NCBI GenBank assembly: GCA_964608615.1
Contig: CAZSQG010000005.1
Location: forward strand, 25,037-89,036
Direction of reading: 5' to 3'
From: CALEUX01 sp964608615
Lineage (GTDB): Bacteria > Bacteroidota > Bacteroidia > Bacteroidales > Marinilabiliaceae
Length of the DNA: 64,000 nt
The notes under the pieces were generated by a model. The model did not search any database. It saw only the letters and a list, made by a program, of their open reading frames with translations, and was not told the origin of the DNA. The position numbers and the translations under genes are program-made. Positions within the stretch are counted from its first letter, which is position 1, and each line of letters opens with the position of its first letter. Of this stretch, positions 28,440 through 37,881 are shown piece by piece.

Positions 28440-30869
28440 CTATTCATTTATGTTCATCGTTTCATCAACAACCTCCAATATTGGTTCTTTTTTACCCTGG
28501 ATTACAAGATTGTCAAGTTCAATATCTTCATCCTCATTGTAAATGGCTAATAATGGTTCCTTAAACGACTGGTTGGTAATCATTTTTTCTAATGTAAGTA
28601 ATAAAGATGGCAACAAAATCAGATTGGAAAAAAGAGCAATCAATAAAGTTATTGCAACCAAAGTACCAAGAGCAACTGTTCCCCCAAATTCTGATATACT
28701 GAATATTCCAAATCCAAAAAACAAGATGATTGAAGTATAGATCATGCTATGACCGGTTTCTTTCAAAGCCAAAACAACTGCCGCTCTTATACTCCAGTTG
28801 GTTTCGTTCAGCTCCTGCCTATATTTGGCTAAAAAATGAATCGTGTCATCGACTGAGATGCCAAATGCAATACTAAAGACCAAAATGGTTGATGGCTTAA
28901 TGGGAATTCCAAAATAACCCATTAATGCCGCAGTCATAATTAGCGGGATTAAATTAGGAATCAACGAAACCAGCACCATTCTTTTGGAACTAAACATCCA
29001 AGCCATAAAAGAAGCAATCAACAGTATTGCCAGGAACAAACTTATAAAAAGATTATGAATCAAGTAATTAGTCCCTTTAAAAAACACAACACTGGCACCC
29101 GTAACAGACGTTTCATACTTATCAGGAGGAAATATCTCGGTAATTTTTCCTCTTACATAAGTATCGAGTTCGTCCATGCGAGTTGTTCCAATATCGGCCA
29201 TTCTAAGACTTATCCGGGTTTTTTGCCGGGTTGAGTCAAGAAAAGACATCATAACTTCTGATGAAGCACCTCTCCCTCCTTGTAAATATGACAATATAAA
29301 ATTCCTTTCCTGTTGATTTGGAACACCATAAAATGCCGGATTTCCATTATAAAAAGCCTGTCTTGAAAACTTCACAACTTCCAAAACAGAAAGAGCTTTT
29401 GAAAGTTCCGGTAATGCTTCAAGCTCTTGCTGTAACTTATCAAGTTTTCGTATGGTGGCAGGTTGCATTACCCCATTAGGTTTTTTTGTGTCAATAAAAA
29501 TCTCAAGCGGCATTAACCCGTTAAAGTGTTCCTCAAAAAACTTAAGGTCGGTATAGAGTTCATGATCATGCGGGATATCATCTAACATAAAACCGGTAGT
29601 TTTTATTCTTGAAATACCATAACCACCTGCAACTACCATTACTGCAGTTATAATAAAAACCCATTTGCGGTGATGCAAAGAAATATGAAGCAATTGACTC
29701 ACCGTCTTATTCATTACTACACTGTCGAGATGCTTTACGTGCCGTTCAGCGGGATCAGGTAAAAAACTAAATATAATAGGAATTAAAAGTAAAGAAAGAA
29801 TAAAAACAACAAGTATATTGATAGAAGCAACAACCCCAAATTCAACCAGGATTCGGCTACTGGTAAAAATAAAGGTTGCAAATCCACAAGCGGTTGTAAG
29901 ATTTGTCAAAAAAGTGGCATTCCCAATTTTTCTGATTACACGTTGTAAGGATTTAATTTTATTACCATGCTTTCGAAATTCCTGATGATATTTATTTAGA
30001 AGAAAAACCGAGTTGGGTATTCCGATAACAATAATTAGTGGAGGAATCATCCCTGTTAATATGGTAATTTTATAACCCAACAGGGCCTGACTTCCCAATG
30101 CCCATATAACCGCTGTTCCAACAACCAACATGGAAAACATAACCACCTTGAACGAACGGAAAAATAAGAATATTATAAGCGCTGTAACTCCAAGAGTCAA
30201 AAAAATAAACATATTCAACTCTCTTTTAATCATCTCGGCAGTCTCAACTCGAATAAACGGGAGTCCAGAATATTTTAATGTAACACCTGATTTTTGTTCA
30301 TACGATAAGCCCGCGGCTTTAATATTGTCCATTAATCTAACACGATCAGAGCTTTCAAGAATCTCTGGTACTAATGTTACGGCTAGCAAATAAGTCTGCG
30401 TTTCATTATTATAAATCTGTTTAATATAAAATGGAAGCTCCAGAAACCCATTTTTCAAGCTGTCGAGTGCTTCTTGGTTCCTGACGTCTTTAAAATGTGG
30501 TTTAAGGTCAAACCTTCGGGCATTGCCATCTTTAACCAAATTATAAGCGTTTGAAACCGAAAAAACAGATTTTACTCCTACTATTGAATTTAATGACCGG
30601 CTAAGCTCTTCCCATGTTTTAAAGTGATCGTAATCAAAAAATTTATCATCCTGAACTCCTAAAACCAAAAGATTGCCTTCGTTCCCAAACAAACTAAGAA
30701 AATTTTGATACTCCACAAAAGCCGGATCATCAGCAGGTAAAAGCGGTGCATACTGATATGACATTTCTATCTTTCTTGCTTGAAAACCCATAAAAATAGT
30801 TATACCAGCAAGCAAAAATAGAATTGGTAAACGGTTTCTTAAAATGGCACTTGCTATTCGAATCCACAT
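28440..30869 (-). CDS. RND superfamily (MMPL) exporter
   Basis: The 809-aa protein has the two-fold RND layout: one membrane helix, a large periplasmic loop, then five helices, repeated. The first cluster of helices lies at about 225-370 and the second at about 615-760. Sequences such as GIPNSVFLLNKYHQEF and AFGISVDDTIHFLAKYRQ contain the family D-type intramembrane motif. Single-gene RND proteins of this size export lipids or hydrophobic compounds. The adjacent polyprenyl synthase suggests a lipid-linked role, which is an inference. Confidence 0.9.
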   Translation of the reverse strand: MWIRIASAILRNRLPILFLLAGITIFMGFQARKIEMSYQYAPLLPADDPAFVEYQNFLSLFGNEGNLLVLGVQDDKFFDYDHFKTWEELSRSLNSIVGVKSVFSVSNAYNLVKDGNARRFDLKPHFKDVRNQEALDSLKNGFLELPFYIKQIYNNETQTYLLAVTLVPEILESSDRVRLMDNIKAAGLSYEQKSGVTLKYSGLPFIRVETAEMIKRELNMFIFLTLGVTALIIFLFFRSFKVVMFSMLVVGTAVIWALGSQALLGYKITILTGMIPPLIIVIGIPNSVFLLNKYHQEFRKHGNKIKSLQRVIRKIGNATFLTNLTTACGFATFIFTSSRILVEFGVVASINILVVFILSLLLIPIIFSFLPDPAERHVKHLDSVVMNKTVSQLLHISLHHRKWVFIITAVMVVAGGYGISRIKTTGFMLDDIPHDHELYTDLKFFEEHFNGLMPLEIFIDTKKPNGVMQPATIRKLDKLQQELEALPELSKALSVLEVVKFSRQAFYNGNPAFYGVPNQQERNFILSYLQGGRGASSEVMMSFLDSTRQKTRISLRMADIGTTRMDELDTYVRGKITEIFPPDKYETSVTGASVVFFKGTNYLIHNLFISLFLAILLIASFMAWMFSSKRMVLVSLIPNLIPLIMTAALMGYFGIPIKPSTILVFSIAFGISVDDTIHFLAKYRQELNETNWSIRAAVVLALKETGHSMIYTSIILFFGFGIFSISEFGGTVALGTLVAITLLIALFSNLILLPSLLLTLEKMITNQSFKEPLLAIYNEDEDIELDNLVIQGKKEPILEVVDETMNINE

Positions 30870-31425
30870 AATAGTTTAATTTCCCATTCAAAAATGGCGT
30901 GAAGATAACGAAAAAGATAAATGACGAAAATATTATTACAGCTTCAGATATGTTAAAAAATAAATATTCAAAGCTTTGGCCAAAAATCAATTGTTTAAAA
31001 TAAGCGTATAAAACGACTAAAAAACAAAGAAATTTTAAACAACAACAAAAGTGAATCAAGATTTTAAATTCCAACGTTGATAAAGCAATAGCCAGCATTC
31101 GTAATAATGACAAAAAATACAGAAGAATTTATTACCGACACCGTAGGATACTTAATAATTGAACCCCTTGTATTACTCTGCTATCAAAAATTTTCCTATC
31201 AACACGTCTAATTATCAGGACTTTCTCTTATTTGATTTCTTATTTTCATAATCATTTCTATGCTTAATAACAATTACAAATCTCATTTATTTCTTCAAAA
31301 ATAACAGTTACAAAAACATAAAACACAAGCAATAAAGTGTCAAAAAAGGATAAATTATTAAAAAAAAGAAACCTAAATCTTTCCTGTTCGTAACACGGTA
31401 AAGACAAAAACAGTAAGATTTAGTT
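30870..31425. other. 556-bp divergent intergenic region
   Basis: This is AT-rich DNA between the minus-strand RND gene and the plus-strand YfiR-like gene. A 127-aa minus-strand ORF overlapping the RND start is a shadow. No clear promoter, hairpin or RNA gene was seen, though it must hold both promoters. Confidence 0.5.
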
Positions 31426-31431
31426 ATGATT

Positions 31432-31944
31432 ATGAAAAGATTTTACCTTTTAGCACTATTGCTTCTTATCCCTATGCTTTCAATGGGACAGATTGCAAAA
31501 TTTAAAGCCGTTTTTACCCTGAATTTTATCAGGTACATCGGTTGGAGTGAAAGTTCCAAACAAGGAGACTTTGTTATTGGAGTATTACGAAACAAAGAAG
31601 TGGCAGATTATCTTAGAGAACAGTCGTACGGTAAACCATTTGGTTTTCAAAAAGTCGTTATAAAGGAGTATCGCTCTGTTGAAGAAATTGATAATTGCCA
31701 GGTAGTATTTGTTTCTTCTGCTATAAACATGCGAAGTAGCGGTGCTTTTATTATGGATAAAGCAAAACAATACAATACGCTGATCATTGCCGAGTCAGAA
31801 GGAGCAACCCAATATGGCGCTACAATCAACTTTGTTGTTCGCGAAAACGCTTTGAAATTTGAACTTCATAAAGGCAATGCAGCACGACAGGGACTCCAGT
31901 TTAGTTCTCGCTTGGAAGGTATGGCAGCAGCCATAAACTTATAA
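31432..31944 (+). CDS. YfiR-like (DUF4154) periplasmic protein
   Basis: The 170-aa product (ATG at 31432; another in-frame ATG at 31426) has a signal peptide (KRFYLLALLLLIPMLSMGQ). The family core begins KAVFTLNFIRYIGW and includes VIGVLRNKEVADYL and VVFVSSAINM. In Pseudomonas, YfiR is a periplasmic repressor of the diguanylate cyclase YfiN. No cyclase is present here. Its position just before the chemosensory genes, on the same strand, suggests a periplasmic sensory role, but the strong hairpin after it points to a separate transcript. Confidence 0.8.
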   Translation: MKRFYLLALLLLIPMLSMGQIAKFKAVFTLNFIRYIGWSESSKQGDFVIGVLRNKEVADYLREQSYGKPFGFQKVVIKEYRSVEEIDNCQVVFVSSAINMRSSGAFIMDKAKQYNTLIIAESEGATQYGATINFVVRENALKFELHKGNAARQGLQFSSRLEGMAAAINL

Positions 31945-32510
31945 AGAAAAGAGTGCAGCTTAATAAGATAACTGTCGACTATTTACTTAAAAACCTGTCG
32001 TAAGGACAGGTTTTTAAGTAAAAAAAGTCTCTTAATGTTGCTGTTGATTAAAAACAATGATAAAATTAATTGCTAACATTTGTATTAATCTAAACAAAAT
32101 CGAAGGTTATTTTTAAGTACTATTACGATTATCAACTTTAATTAACCAACCTAATCGGTATTAAGTTTTTTCCATAAAAATGGTATAAAATGATTATATT
32201 TATGAAAATGTCATAATTCTTAAGCATTATGAAGAACTAAATAACGAAGGAAGCTTACATGAGCTTTAGCTCACAAGAAGAGATGACTTAGGTTCATACA
32301 AATTTCACCAGAACAGTACTTTAACTAATTATTGTTCAGATGAAAGAAACAAGTTGGATAAACACACGGCTTATGATTATTGTATAGTTATTCTCAATTA
32401 TCATAACAAAAAACATGAAAGGCCATGTTAAGATCATTCACATGTCGAATGATTGTTTCCATGGGAATTTTTCCAGAAATCAGGAATATAAAAAACAAAT
32501 TAAGAAACAG
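31945..32510. other. intergenic region before the MCP gene
   Basis: This 566-bp gap holds the terminator hairpin at 31985-32019. The remaining AT-rich stretch should carry the promoter of the chemosensory operon. An in-frame upstream ATG at 32415 would extend the MCP by 32 residues lacking family character. No RNA gene was recognised. Confidence 0.5.
31985..32019 (+). terminator. terminator hairpin after yfiR-like gene
   Basis: ACTTAAAAACCTGTC (31985-31999) is a perfect 15-bp complement of GACAGGTTTTTAAGT (32005-32019), with a 5-base loop. The U-rich 3' arm and position 40 bases after the stop fit a rho-independent terminator. Confidence 0.75.
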
Positions 32511-34220
32511 ATGAAATTCAATTTTAACATTGCTCAAAAGCTGATTTATGGCTTCGGTTTAATTCTGATAGTTGTTTTCTTAAACAGTATATTGACCCTA
32601 TATACCCTTAATAAAAGTACAAACCGGAACAATCAGGTTACTGAAGTATTCAGCCCAACTGTAAAATCCCTCGATGATTTAGACATGCTAATTACCCAAA
32701 GCAAGATGTTAATACGTAATTGGGTTTTTATAGATAAGCAGCCTGGAACACCTGATAAACTAAAACTTATTGAACTTCACGATAAAGAATTTAGTTCTTT
32801 AAAAAACACCTTAAATGTTCTATCGGAACAATGGAAAAATGATGACGACAAGCAGGAACTTAAAAGCATCATAACCCAAACTGATTCTCTTTTTGAAATG
32901 CACAAATACATTATAAAAAGTTTAAACTCTTTTGATGCTTATGAAGATGCATTCATAATGTTTGAAGTTGAAGACATGGTAATGGAAGGAGGAAAAATCA
33001 TTACCTTAACCGATAATATTGCAACCGAGATAATGGCTCTTACTACAAAATATAACACCAGTAACGATATTGCTCTGGCAGATATGAAAAGTGCCTTTGC
33101 TAATTTAACCTGGGTAGTTATAATCATGGGAATTATACTGCTTGTGGCCTCCCTTGCAATTGGATGGCTCCTTTATTCCTCCATTGTTAATCCACTTATT
33201 AAGGGCGTTTCATTTACTAAAGCTATTGGTGCTGGAGATCTCACTGCCAAGGTTGAAATAAATCAAAATGATGAAATTGGAATATTGGCCAAAGAACTTA
33301 GCAATATGGCCGAGAATCTTAAGAAGACAGTATTTACCATAAAAGATAATGCTTCAAACCTTGTTTCCTCAAGCGGAACTTTAAAAACCAGCTCTCTTCA
33401 GTTATCAAGAGGTTCAGCTGATCAGGCTGCATCTGCCGAAGAGGTATCAACATCTATTGAAGAAATGGTGGCCAATATTGACCAAAACACTGATAATGCT
33501 ATTCAAACTGAAAAAATTACCGTTGAAACAGCAAAAGATGTTAATATTGCAAACGAATTAAGCTCCGAAGCAGCTATGGCTATGAGTGCCATTTCGGAGA
33601 AAATATCTATTATTAGTGACATAGCATTTCAAACCAATATTCTGGCGCTAAATGCTGCTGTTGAAGCAGCCAGAGCAGGAGAGCACGGACGTGGATTCTC
33701 TGTTGTAGCCGCTGAAGTGCGAAAATTGGCCGAACGAAGTAAATCAGCTGCAGATGAAATTGTAACATTAGTGAAAAAAGGTCTTAAAGTTTCTCAGGAA
33801 GCAGGAAACAAGGCAAGACTTCTGGTTCCGGACATTGAAAAAACCACTGTTCTTGTTAAAGAGATTGCTGCGGCCAGTATGGAACAAAAAACCGGCGCTG
33901 ACCAAATAAACCTGGCCATGCAACAATTAAATATGATTACACAAGAAAACGCTTCAAGTTCAGATCAATTAACACAAAGTTCTGACGAGTTGCTTAAATT
34001 AGCTGAAAACCTTCAAGAAGCTGTTAGCTATTTCAGCATTGGCAAAGAAGATTTTGTTAGCAAGAAACAATCTCAAGGAAACGAAAAATCAGTAAGCCAA
34101 CAAAATGAAACCGAAATAGCAAAAACGTCTAAAAAAACAAACTCAACAAAAAACAGTCCAATTCATAACCTTTCCAATCTTGAAAAGGAATTTGACATGG
34201 ATAATTATGAAAAGTTTTAA
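32511..34220 (+). CDS. methyl-accepting chemotaxis protein (4-helix sensor, HAMP, MCP signal)
   Basis: The ATG at 32511 gives a 569-aa receptor starting MKFNFNIAQKLIYGFG. Membrane helices lie at about 11-32 and 198-226, enclosing a helical sensor of about 165 residues, probably four-helix-bundle type. HAMP covers about 227-280 and the coiled-coil signalling domain about 300-535, with the hairpin tip GRGFSVVAAEVRKLAERS near 395. The C-terminus is a Lys/Ser/Asn-rich linker of about 50 residues ending NYEKF, which fits the aromatic-x-x-aromatic pentapeptide used to tether CheR. It is the only receptor in the window and heads the operon. Confidence 0.93.
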   Translation: MKFNFNIAQKLIYGFGLILIVVFLNSILTLYTLNKSTNRNNQVTEVFSPTVKSLDDLDMLITQSKMLIRNWVFIDKQPGTPDKLKLIELHDKEFSSLKNTLNVLSEQWKNDDDKQELKSIITQTDSLFEMHKYIIKSLNSFDAYEDAFIMFEVEDMVMEGGKIITLTDNIATEIMALTTKYNTSNDIALADMKSAFANLTWVVIIMGIILLVASLAIGWLLYSSIVNPLIKGVSFTKAIGAGDLTAKVEINQNDEIGILAKELSNMAENLKKTVFTIKDNASNLVSSSGTLKTSSLQLSRGSADQAASAEEVSTSIEEMVANIDQNTDNAIQTEKITVETAKDVNIANELSSEAAMAMSAISEKISIISDIAFQTNILALNAAVEAARAGEHGRGFSVVAAEVRKLAERSKSAADEIVTLVKKGLKVSQEAGNKARLLVPDIEKTTVLVKEIAAASMEQKTGADQINLAMQQLNMITQENASSSDQLTQSSDELLKLAENLQEAVSYFSIGKEDFVSKKQSQGNEKSVSQQNETEIAKTSKKTNSTKNSPIHNLSNLEKEFDMDNYEKF

Positions 34221-34253
34221 TTTTTTATCGAAACTTCTCAAAAAGAAATATGT

Positions 34254-34562
34254 ATGACTGAGAACTTTATTATAGACTTCAAAGAGAATAAAAATCAACT
34301 AGATATGGTTTTTAGTGGTCAATTAACCATAAATTCCATTGCTAAAATAACAGAAGAGGTTAAATTGCATCTTAAAAACCCTTCTGTTGTGAATATTAAA
34401 GTTAAAGACGTTGATAATATTGACTTGACTTTTATTCAATTATTACACGCAATCAGTAACAGTGGAAAGAAAAAAGCGTTCGATGTAAATATCTCATTAT
34501 CTGTTTCGGACGAAATTTCTTCTTTGCTCACAAATGCAGGATTTGTAGATTATTTAAAATGA
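34254..34562 (+). CDS. STAS-domain protein
   Basis: The 102-aa single-domain protein has STAS topology, with GQLTINSIAKITEEV and the conserved loop region VDNIDLTFIQLLHAI near residue 58. In phosphorylatable anti-anti-sigma factors that loop reads D-S-S-G. Here it reads D-L-T-F, so the classic acceptor Ser is absent, although the neighbouring Thr could substitute. It lies between the receptor and CheY genes. A PP2C phosphatase, the usual partner of STAS proteins, is encoded further along the same cluster. Confidence 0.8.
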   Translation: MTENFIIDFKENKNQLDMVFSGQLTINSIAKITEEVKLHLKNPSVVNIKVKDVDNIDLTFIQLLHAISNSGKKKAFDVNISLSVSDEISSLLTNAGFVDYLK

Positions 34563-34586
34563 TAAAATCTTAAACCCGTTTATATT

Positions 34587-34952
34587 ATGGCTAAAACCGT
34601 TTTAATTGTTGATGACTCCGAAAGTATCCGGGAAGTCGTAAATTTTACCCTTCAAAACGAAGGATATGATGTTTTGGTGGGAGTTGATGGAGATGATGCA
34701 CTTAAGTTTCTTGATGGTCGTCATATTGACATAATTATTACCGACCTTCACATGCCAAACCTTGATGGACTAGGCCTTATTCGAAAAGTAAGAGAGATGG
34801 ATGATTACAAACACATACCCATCCTTTTCCTTACCACCGAATCGCAGGCTGCTAAAAAAATGGAAGCCAAGGAAGCCGGAGCAACAGGCTGGATTATAAA
34901 ACCATTTGTTCCAGCTAAATTGCTTTCTGCAATTTCCAGAGTAATAAGGTAA
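34587..34952 (+). CDS. cheY: CheY-type single-domain response regulator
   Basis: The 121-aa receiver has the acidic pair Asp9-Asp10, phosphoacceptor Asp53 (IITDLHMPNLDG), Thr in LTTES near 82 and the conserved Lys in KPF near 104. No output domain is attached, as in CheY. It should be phosphorylated by the CheA encoded nearby, and with no flagellar motor genes its target is unknown. Gene spacing to neighbours is under 30 bases. Confidence 0.9.
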   Translation: MAKTVLIVDDSESIREVVNFTLQNEGYDVLVGVDGDDALKFLDGRHIDIIITDLHMPNLDGLGLIRKVREMDDYKHIPILFLTTESQAAKKMEAKEAGATGWIIKPFVPAKLLSAISRVIR

Positions 34953-34959
34953 CAAAAGT

Positions 34960-35292
34960 ATGATCGAAAAAATAAAGGAACAGTTCCATTTAGAAACCTT
35001 AAATGAATTGCAAATTATAAGCACCAATTTATCTGCTGAGATAATCTCTCCTGAAGATATGTCCTTGCTTATAAATAGAATATTTTCAATAACCCACCAA
35101 ATTAGTGGTACCGGACCAATGCTTGGTTTTGACTACACTTCTAAGTTGTCTCGGAAAATTGAGAAAACATTCTATGAAATCAGATCAGGTGAAAAAGCCC
35201 TTAACATGCAGATTGTTTTGCAAACTCGTCGTACAATTGATACAATGATAAAATCAATTAACGATGAGTTCAACAGCAAAAGAATCATATAA
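34960..35292 (+). CDS. small Hpt-like protein
   Basis: The 110-aa all-helical protein contains THQISGTGPMLGF (His46), which aligns with the Hpt/CheA-P1 motif H-x-L-K-G-x-x-x-x-x-G-F. His is kept and Lys is replaced by Ser. It begins 7 bases after the CheY gene and precedes CheA by 44 bases. A free Hpt domain next to CheY and CheA suggests a phosphotransfer intermediate or phosphate sink. It is not a fragment of CheA, which has its own complete P1 domain. Confidence 0.7.
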   Translation: MIEKIKEQFHLETLNELQIISTNLSAEIISPEDMSLLINRIFSITHQISGTGPMLGFDYTSKLSRKIEKTFYEIRSGEKALNMQIVLQTRRTIDTMIKSINDEFNSKRII

Positions 35293-35336
35293 CAATAAAA
35301 ATAGTTTTTTAATTATGCTTAAATGCTTTGTGTCTC

Positions 35337-37382
35337 ATGATAGATAAGTTTAGAGCGAAGTTTGTTGAAGAGTCCACCGATAACATTCACGACATGGAAG
35401 AGGCATTGCTTCTTCTTGAAAAGGACATGAGAAATAAAGAGCTTATTGAGCGCATATTCAGAGCTATGCACTCTCTTAAGGGAGGCGGAGCCATGTTTGG
35501 TTTTAACCACTTAAGTGAGTTTACACACCACCTTGAAACTATTTTTGACTATGTGAGGAATGGTAAAACGGAAGTGTCCACAGACCTTATTACTCTTACT
35601 TTTTCAGCTATTGACCAAATCAATTTTCTTCTTAAAACAGGAGATCTTACCAAGGAAGAGGACCTGAATGAACAAAAAATATTTATTAAAAAACTACAGG
35701 ATTTCATCTCTGGATCCGAATCACCTGTACAAGTAGCAGGAACAAAAGAAGAGTCATTTTCGGAAACCACAACTCCCGACAAACCTGAAAAAAGTTACCT
35801 GATTACTTTTATCCCTCACGAAGATCTTTTAAAAAACGGTACCAACCCTTTTTATTTACTGGACGATTTACATGCAATGGGCAAAACCAGACTCCTTGCC
35901 TTTAAAAACAAAATTCCTTCTCTCGATTTATTAGATTTAACAACTAATTACTGCTATTGGCAGGTGATTCTCAGTTCAGTTGAATCAATTAACGAAATCC
36001 GAGATGTTTTTATTTTTGTGGAAGATGAATGTGAATTACATATTGATCTGATTTCTGAAATATCCATTATTGACAAACCAGAAGCTATTTCTCTGGCTGA
36101 AACTGCTTTGCAAACCAAAACATTACTTTCGGTTGACGATTTTAAACATAGCGACTGGGCGCGACCTTTAGAGATAAAGGATGATGATGATAAGAAAAAG
36201 GCGTTATTAAAAGAACATAAAATATCAAGCATCAGAGTTTCATCACATAAAATTGATGAGTTGGTTACTCTGGTAAGTGAAATGGTTACCATACAAGCTC
36301 AACTATCCTTATATGCCGAAAACAGTGGTGATCCGGCAATTGTAGCCCTTACCGAAACCATTCAAAAACTTACTCGTCAATTACGCGATAATGCTTTTGA
36401 TGTGAGCCTTATTCCTCTTCAGAATGAATTAATGCGGTTCCAAAGATTAGTCCGCGACTTATCAAAAGAACAAAAGAAAGATGTTGATTTTATAATTGAA
36501 GGAGGCGATCTGGAACTTGATAAGAATATCATAGAACACCTCACCGACCCTCTTTTACACATCCTGCGTAATTCAATTGACCATGGAATTGAACTACCAC
36601 AAGAAAGAATTGCTGCAGGGAAATCGCCAAAAGGCACTATCATTTTTAAAGCGTTTCATTCAGGGGCTAATGTGATTGTTGAAATTTCCGATGATGGCAA
36701 AGGCATTGATCCTGAATTCATAAAACAAAAAGCCATTAGTAAGGGACTTATTGATGCGGATGCCATTCTTGATAAGAAAGATACTTTTGACTTGCTTTTT
36801 ATTAGTGGTTTTTCAACCCGCGACACAGTTTCCGGAGTTTCCGGACGCGGTGTGGGAATGGATGTAGTAAGAAGGAAAATTGCAAACATTAGAGGAGAAG
36901 TTTCCTTGGAATCAGGAAAAGGAAAAGGGACAATTATTTCCATTCGCCTGCCACTAACCTTATCAATAATTGATGGTTTATTGGTGACGGTTGGTGATAA
37001 TCAATATGTAATACCAATTTCGGCTATCGAAAAAATATTTGCTTTTGAACAATCATTGTTAAAAAATACATTTAACAATGTTGTGGTCATTGATAATGAA
37101 CAGATACCTTATGTTAGTCTGCGTGAAATCTTTAATATGCCAAAGTTTGAAGAAAATAAATTTGAGATGGTAATGATTCGGGCTGAAGACAGAAAGCTTG
37201 GAGTAATTGTTGACTCGGTGGTTGGCGAATATCAAACCGTAGTTAAGCCCATGGGCCGATACATGGAGAAACAAGAGATAATATCAGGAGCTTCTATCAT
37301 GGGTGATGGAACAATTTCAATGGTAATTGATACTTCCAGACTTTTTCAGTCGAGAAAAACAAGGAAAGTCCTGGTAGAATAA
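35337..37382 (+). CDS. cheA: chemotaxis histidine kinase CheA
   Basis: The ATG at 35337 gives 681 aa; the TTG at 35328 only adds three residues. P1 has MHSLKGGGAMFGF with His45. A P2-like segment (ITFIPHEDLLKNGTNPF) lies near 155. P3 dimerisation (KIDELVTLVSEMVTIQ) is near 305. The P4 ATPase has LRNSIDHG near 409, DDGKGID near 451 and GRGVGMD near 503. P5 CheW-like covers about 540-675. All catalytic elements are intact. It would phosphorylate CheY, the CheB receiver and possibly the separate Hpt. Confidence 0.96.
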   Translation: MIDKFRAKFVEESTDNIHDMEEALLLLEKDMRNKELIERIFRAMHSLKGGGAMFGFNHLSEFTHHLETIFDYVRNGKTEVSTDLITLTFSAIDQINFLLKTGDLTKEEDLNEQKIFIKKLQDFISGSESPVQVAGTKEESFSETTTPDKPEKSYLITFIPHEDLLKNGTNPFYLLDDLHAMGKTRLLAFKNKIPSLDLLDLTTNYCYWQVILSSVESINEIRDVFIFVEDECELHIDLISEISIIDKPEAISLAETALQTKTLLSVDDFKHSDWARPLEIKDDDDKKKALLKEHKISSIRVSSHKIDELVTLVSEMVTIQAQLSLYAENSGDPAIVALTETIQKLTRQLRDNAFDVSLIPLQNELMRFQRLVRDLSKEQKKDVDFIIEGGDLELDKNIIEHLTDPLLHILRNSIDHGIELPQERIAAGKSPKGTIIFKAFHSGANVIVEISDDGKGIDPEFIKQKAISKGLIDADAILDKKDTFDLLFISGFSTRDTVSGVSGRGVGMDVVRRKIANIRGEVSLESGKGKGTIISIRLPLTLSIIDGLLVTVGDNQYVIPISAIEKIFAFEQSLLKNTFNNVVVIDNEQIPYVSLREIFNMPKFEENKFEMVMIRAEDRKLGVIVDSVVGEYQTVVKPMGRYMEKQEIISGASIMGDGTISMVIDTSRLFQSRKTRKVLVE

Positions 37383-37413
37383 TATAATTCAACGCTTAAA
37401 TGTTTAAGCACTT

Positions 37414-37863
37414 ATGGAAAATGTGAATAAAACTATACTATCATTCCAGATAAATGAGAATGTCTTTGCAGTAGATGCTCTTCAAGTTGCGCATATACTT
37501 GAAATTCCTTCCATTATCACAAAAGTTCCAAACACACCAGATCATCTAGTAGGTGTAATAAACCTTCATGGTAATATTATTCCTGTAGTGGACATGAGAA
37601 TTATTATGGCCGAAGAGATTGGCGAGTCAAATGCCGACAACGCTATTATTGTCATTAATCCAGCCGAAATTCAGGATTCCAGATTTGGTATTATGGTAGA
37701 TTTGGTTAAAGAAGTCTTGGAGATTAACTCAAATGATTTAAAAGAGACCATCTTAGAAGGAAGAAAAGGTATGATTGAAAACTTTGAAGGCACACTATTA
37801 CAAAATGATACTTTTATTCATATCATCGACATTAACCATTTGGCTGAAATAATTGAAAAATAA
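37414..37863 (+). CDS. cheW: CheW coupling protein (first copy)
   Basis: The 149-aa CheW fold (ILSFQINENVFAVDALQV, then HLVGVINLHGNIIPVVDMR) couples CheA to the receptor array. The family usually has about 150-170 aa. It is followed after 18 bases by a second CheW, only moderately similar, so they are not a recent tandem duplicate. Confidence 0.93.
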   Translation: MENVNKTILSFQINENVFAVDALQVAHILEIPSIITKVPNTPDHLVGVINLHGNIIPVVDMRIIMAEEIGESNADNAIIVINPAEIQDSRFGIMVDLVKEVLEINSNDLKETILEGRKGMIENFEGTLLQNDTFIHIIDINHLAEIIEK

Positions 37864-37881
37864 AAGGATAACAAAAAAAAT

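Noticed and set aside
31432..31944. YfiR-like gene as part of a YfiBNR cyclase system
   Set aside because: No YfiN (GGDEF) or YfiB gene is nearby, and a strong terminator separates it from the next gene.
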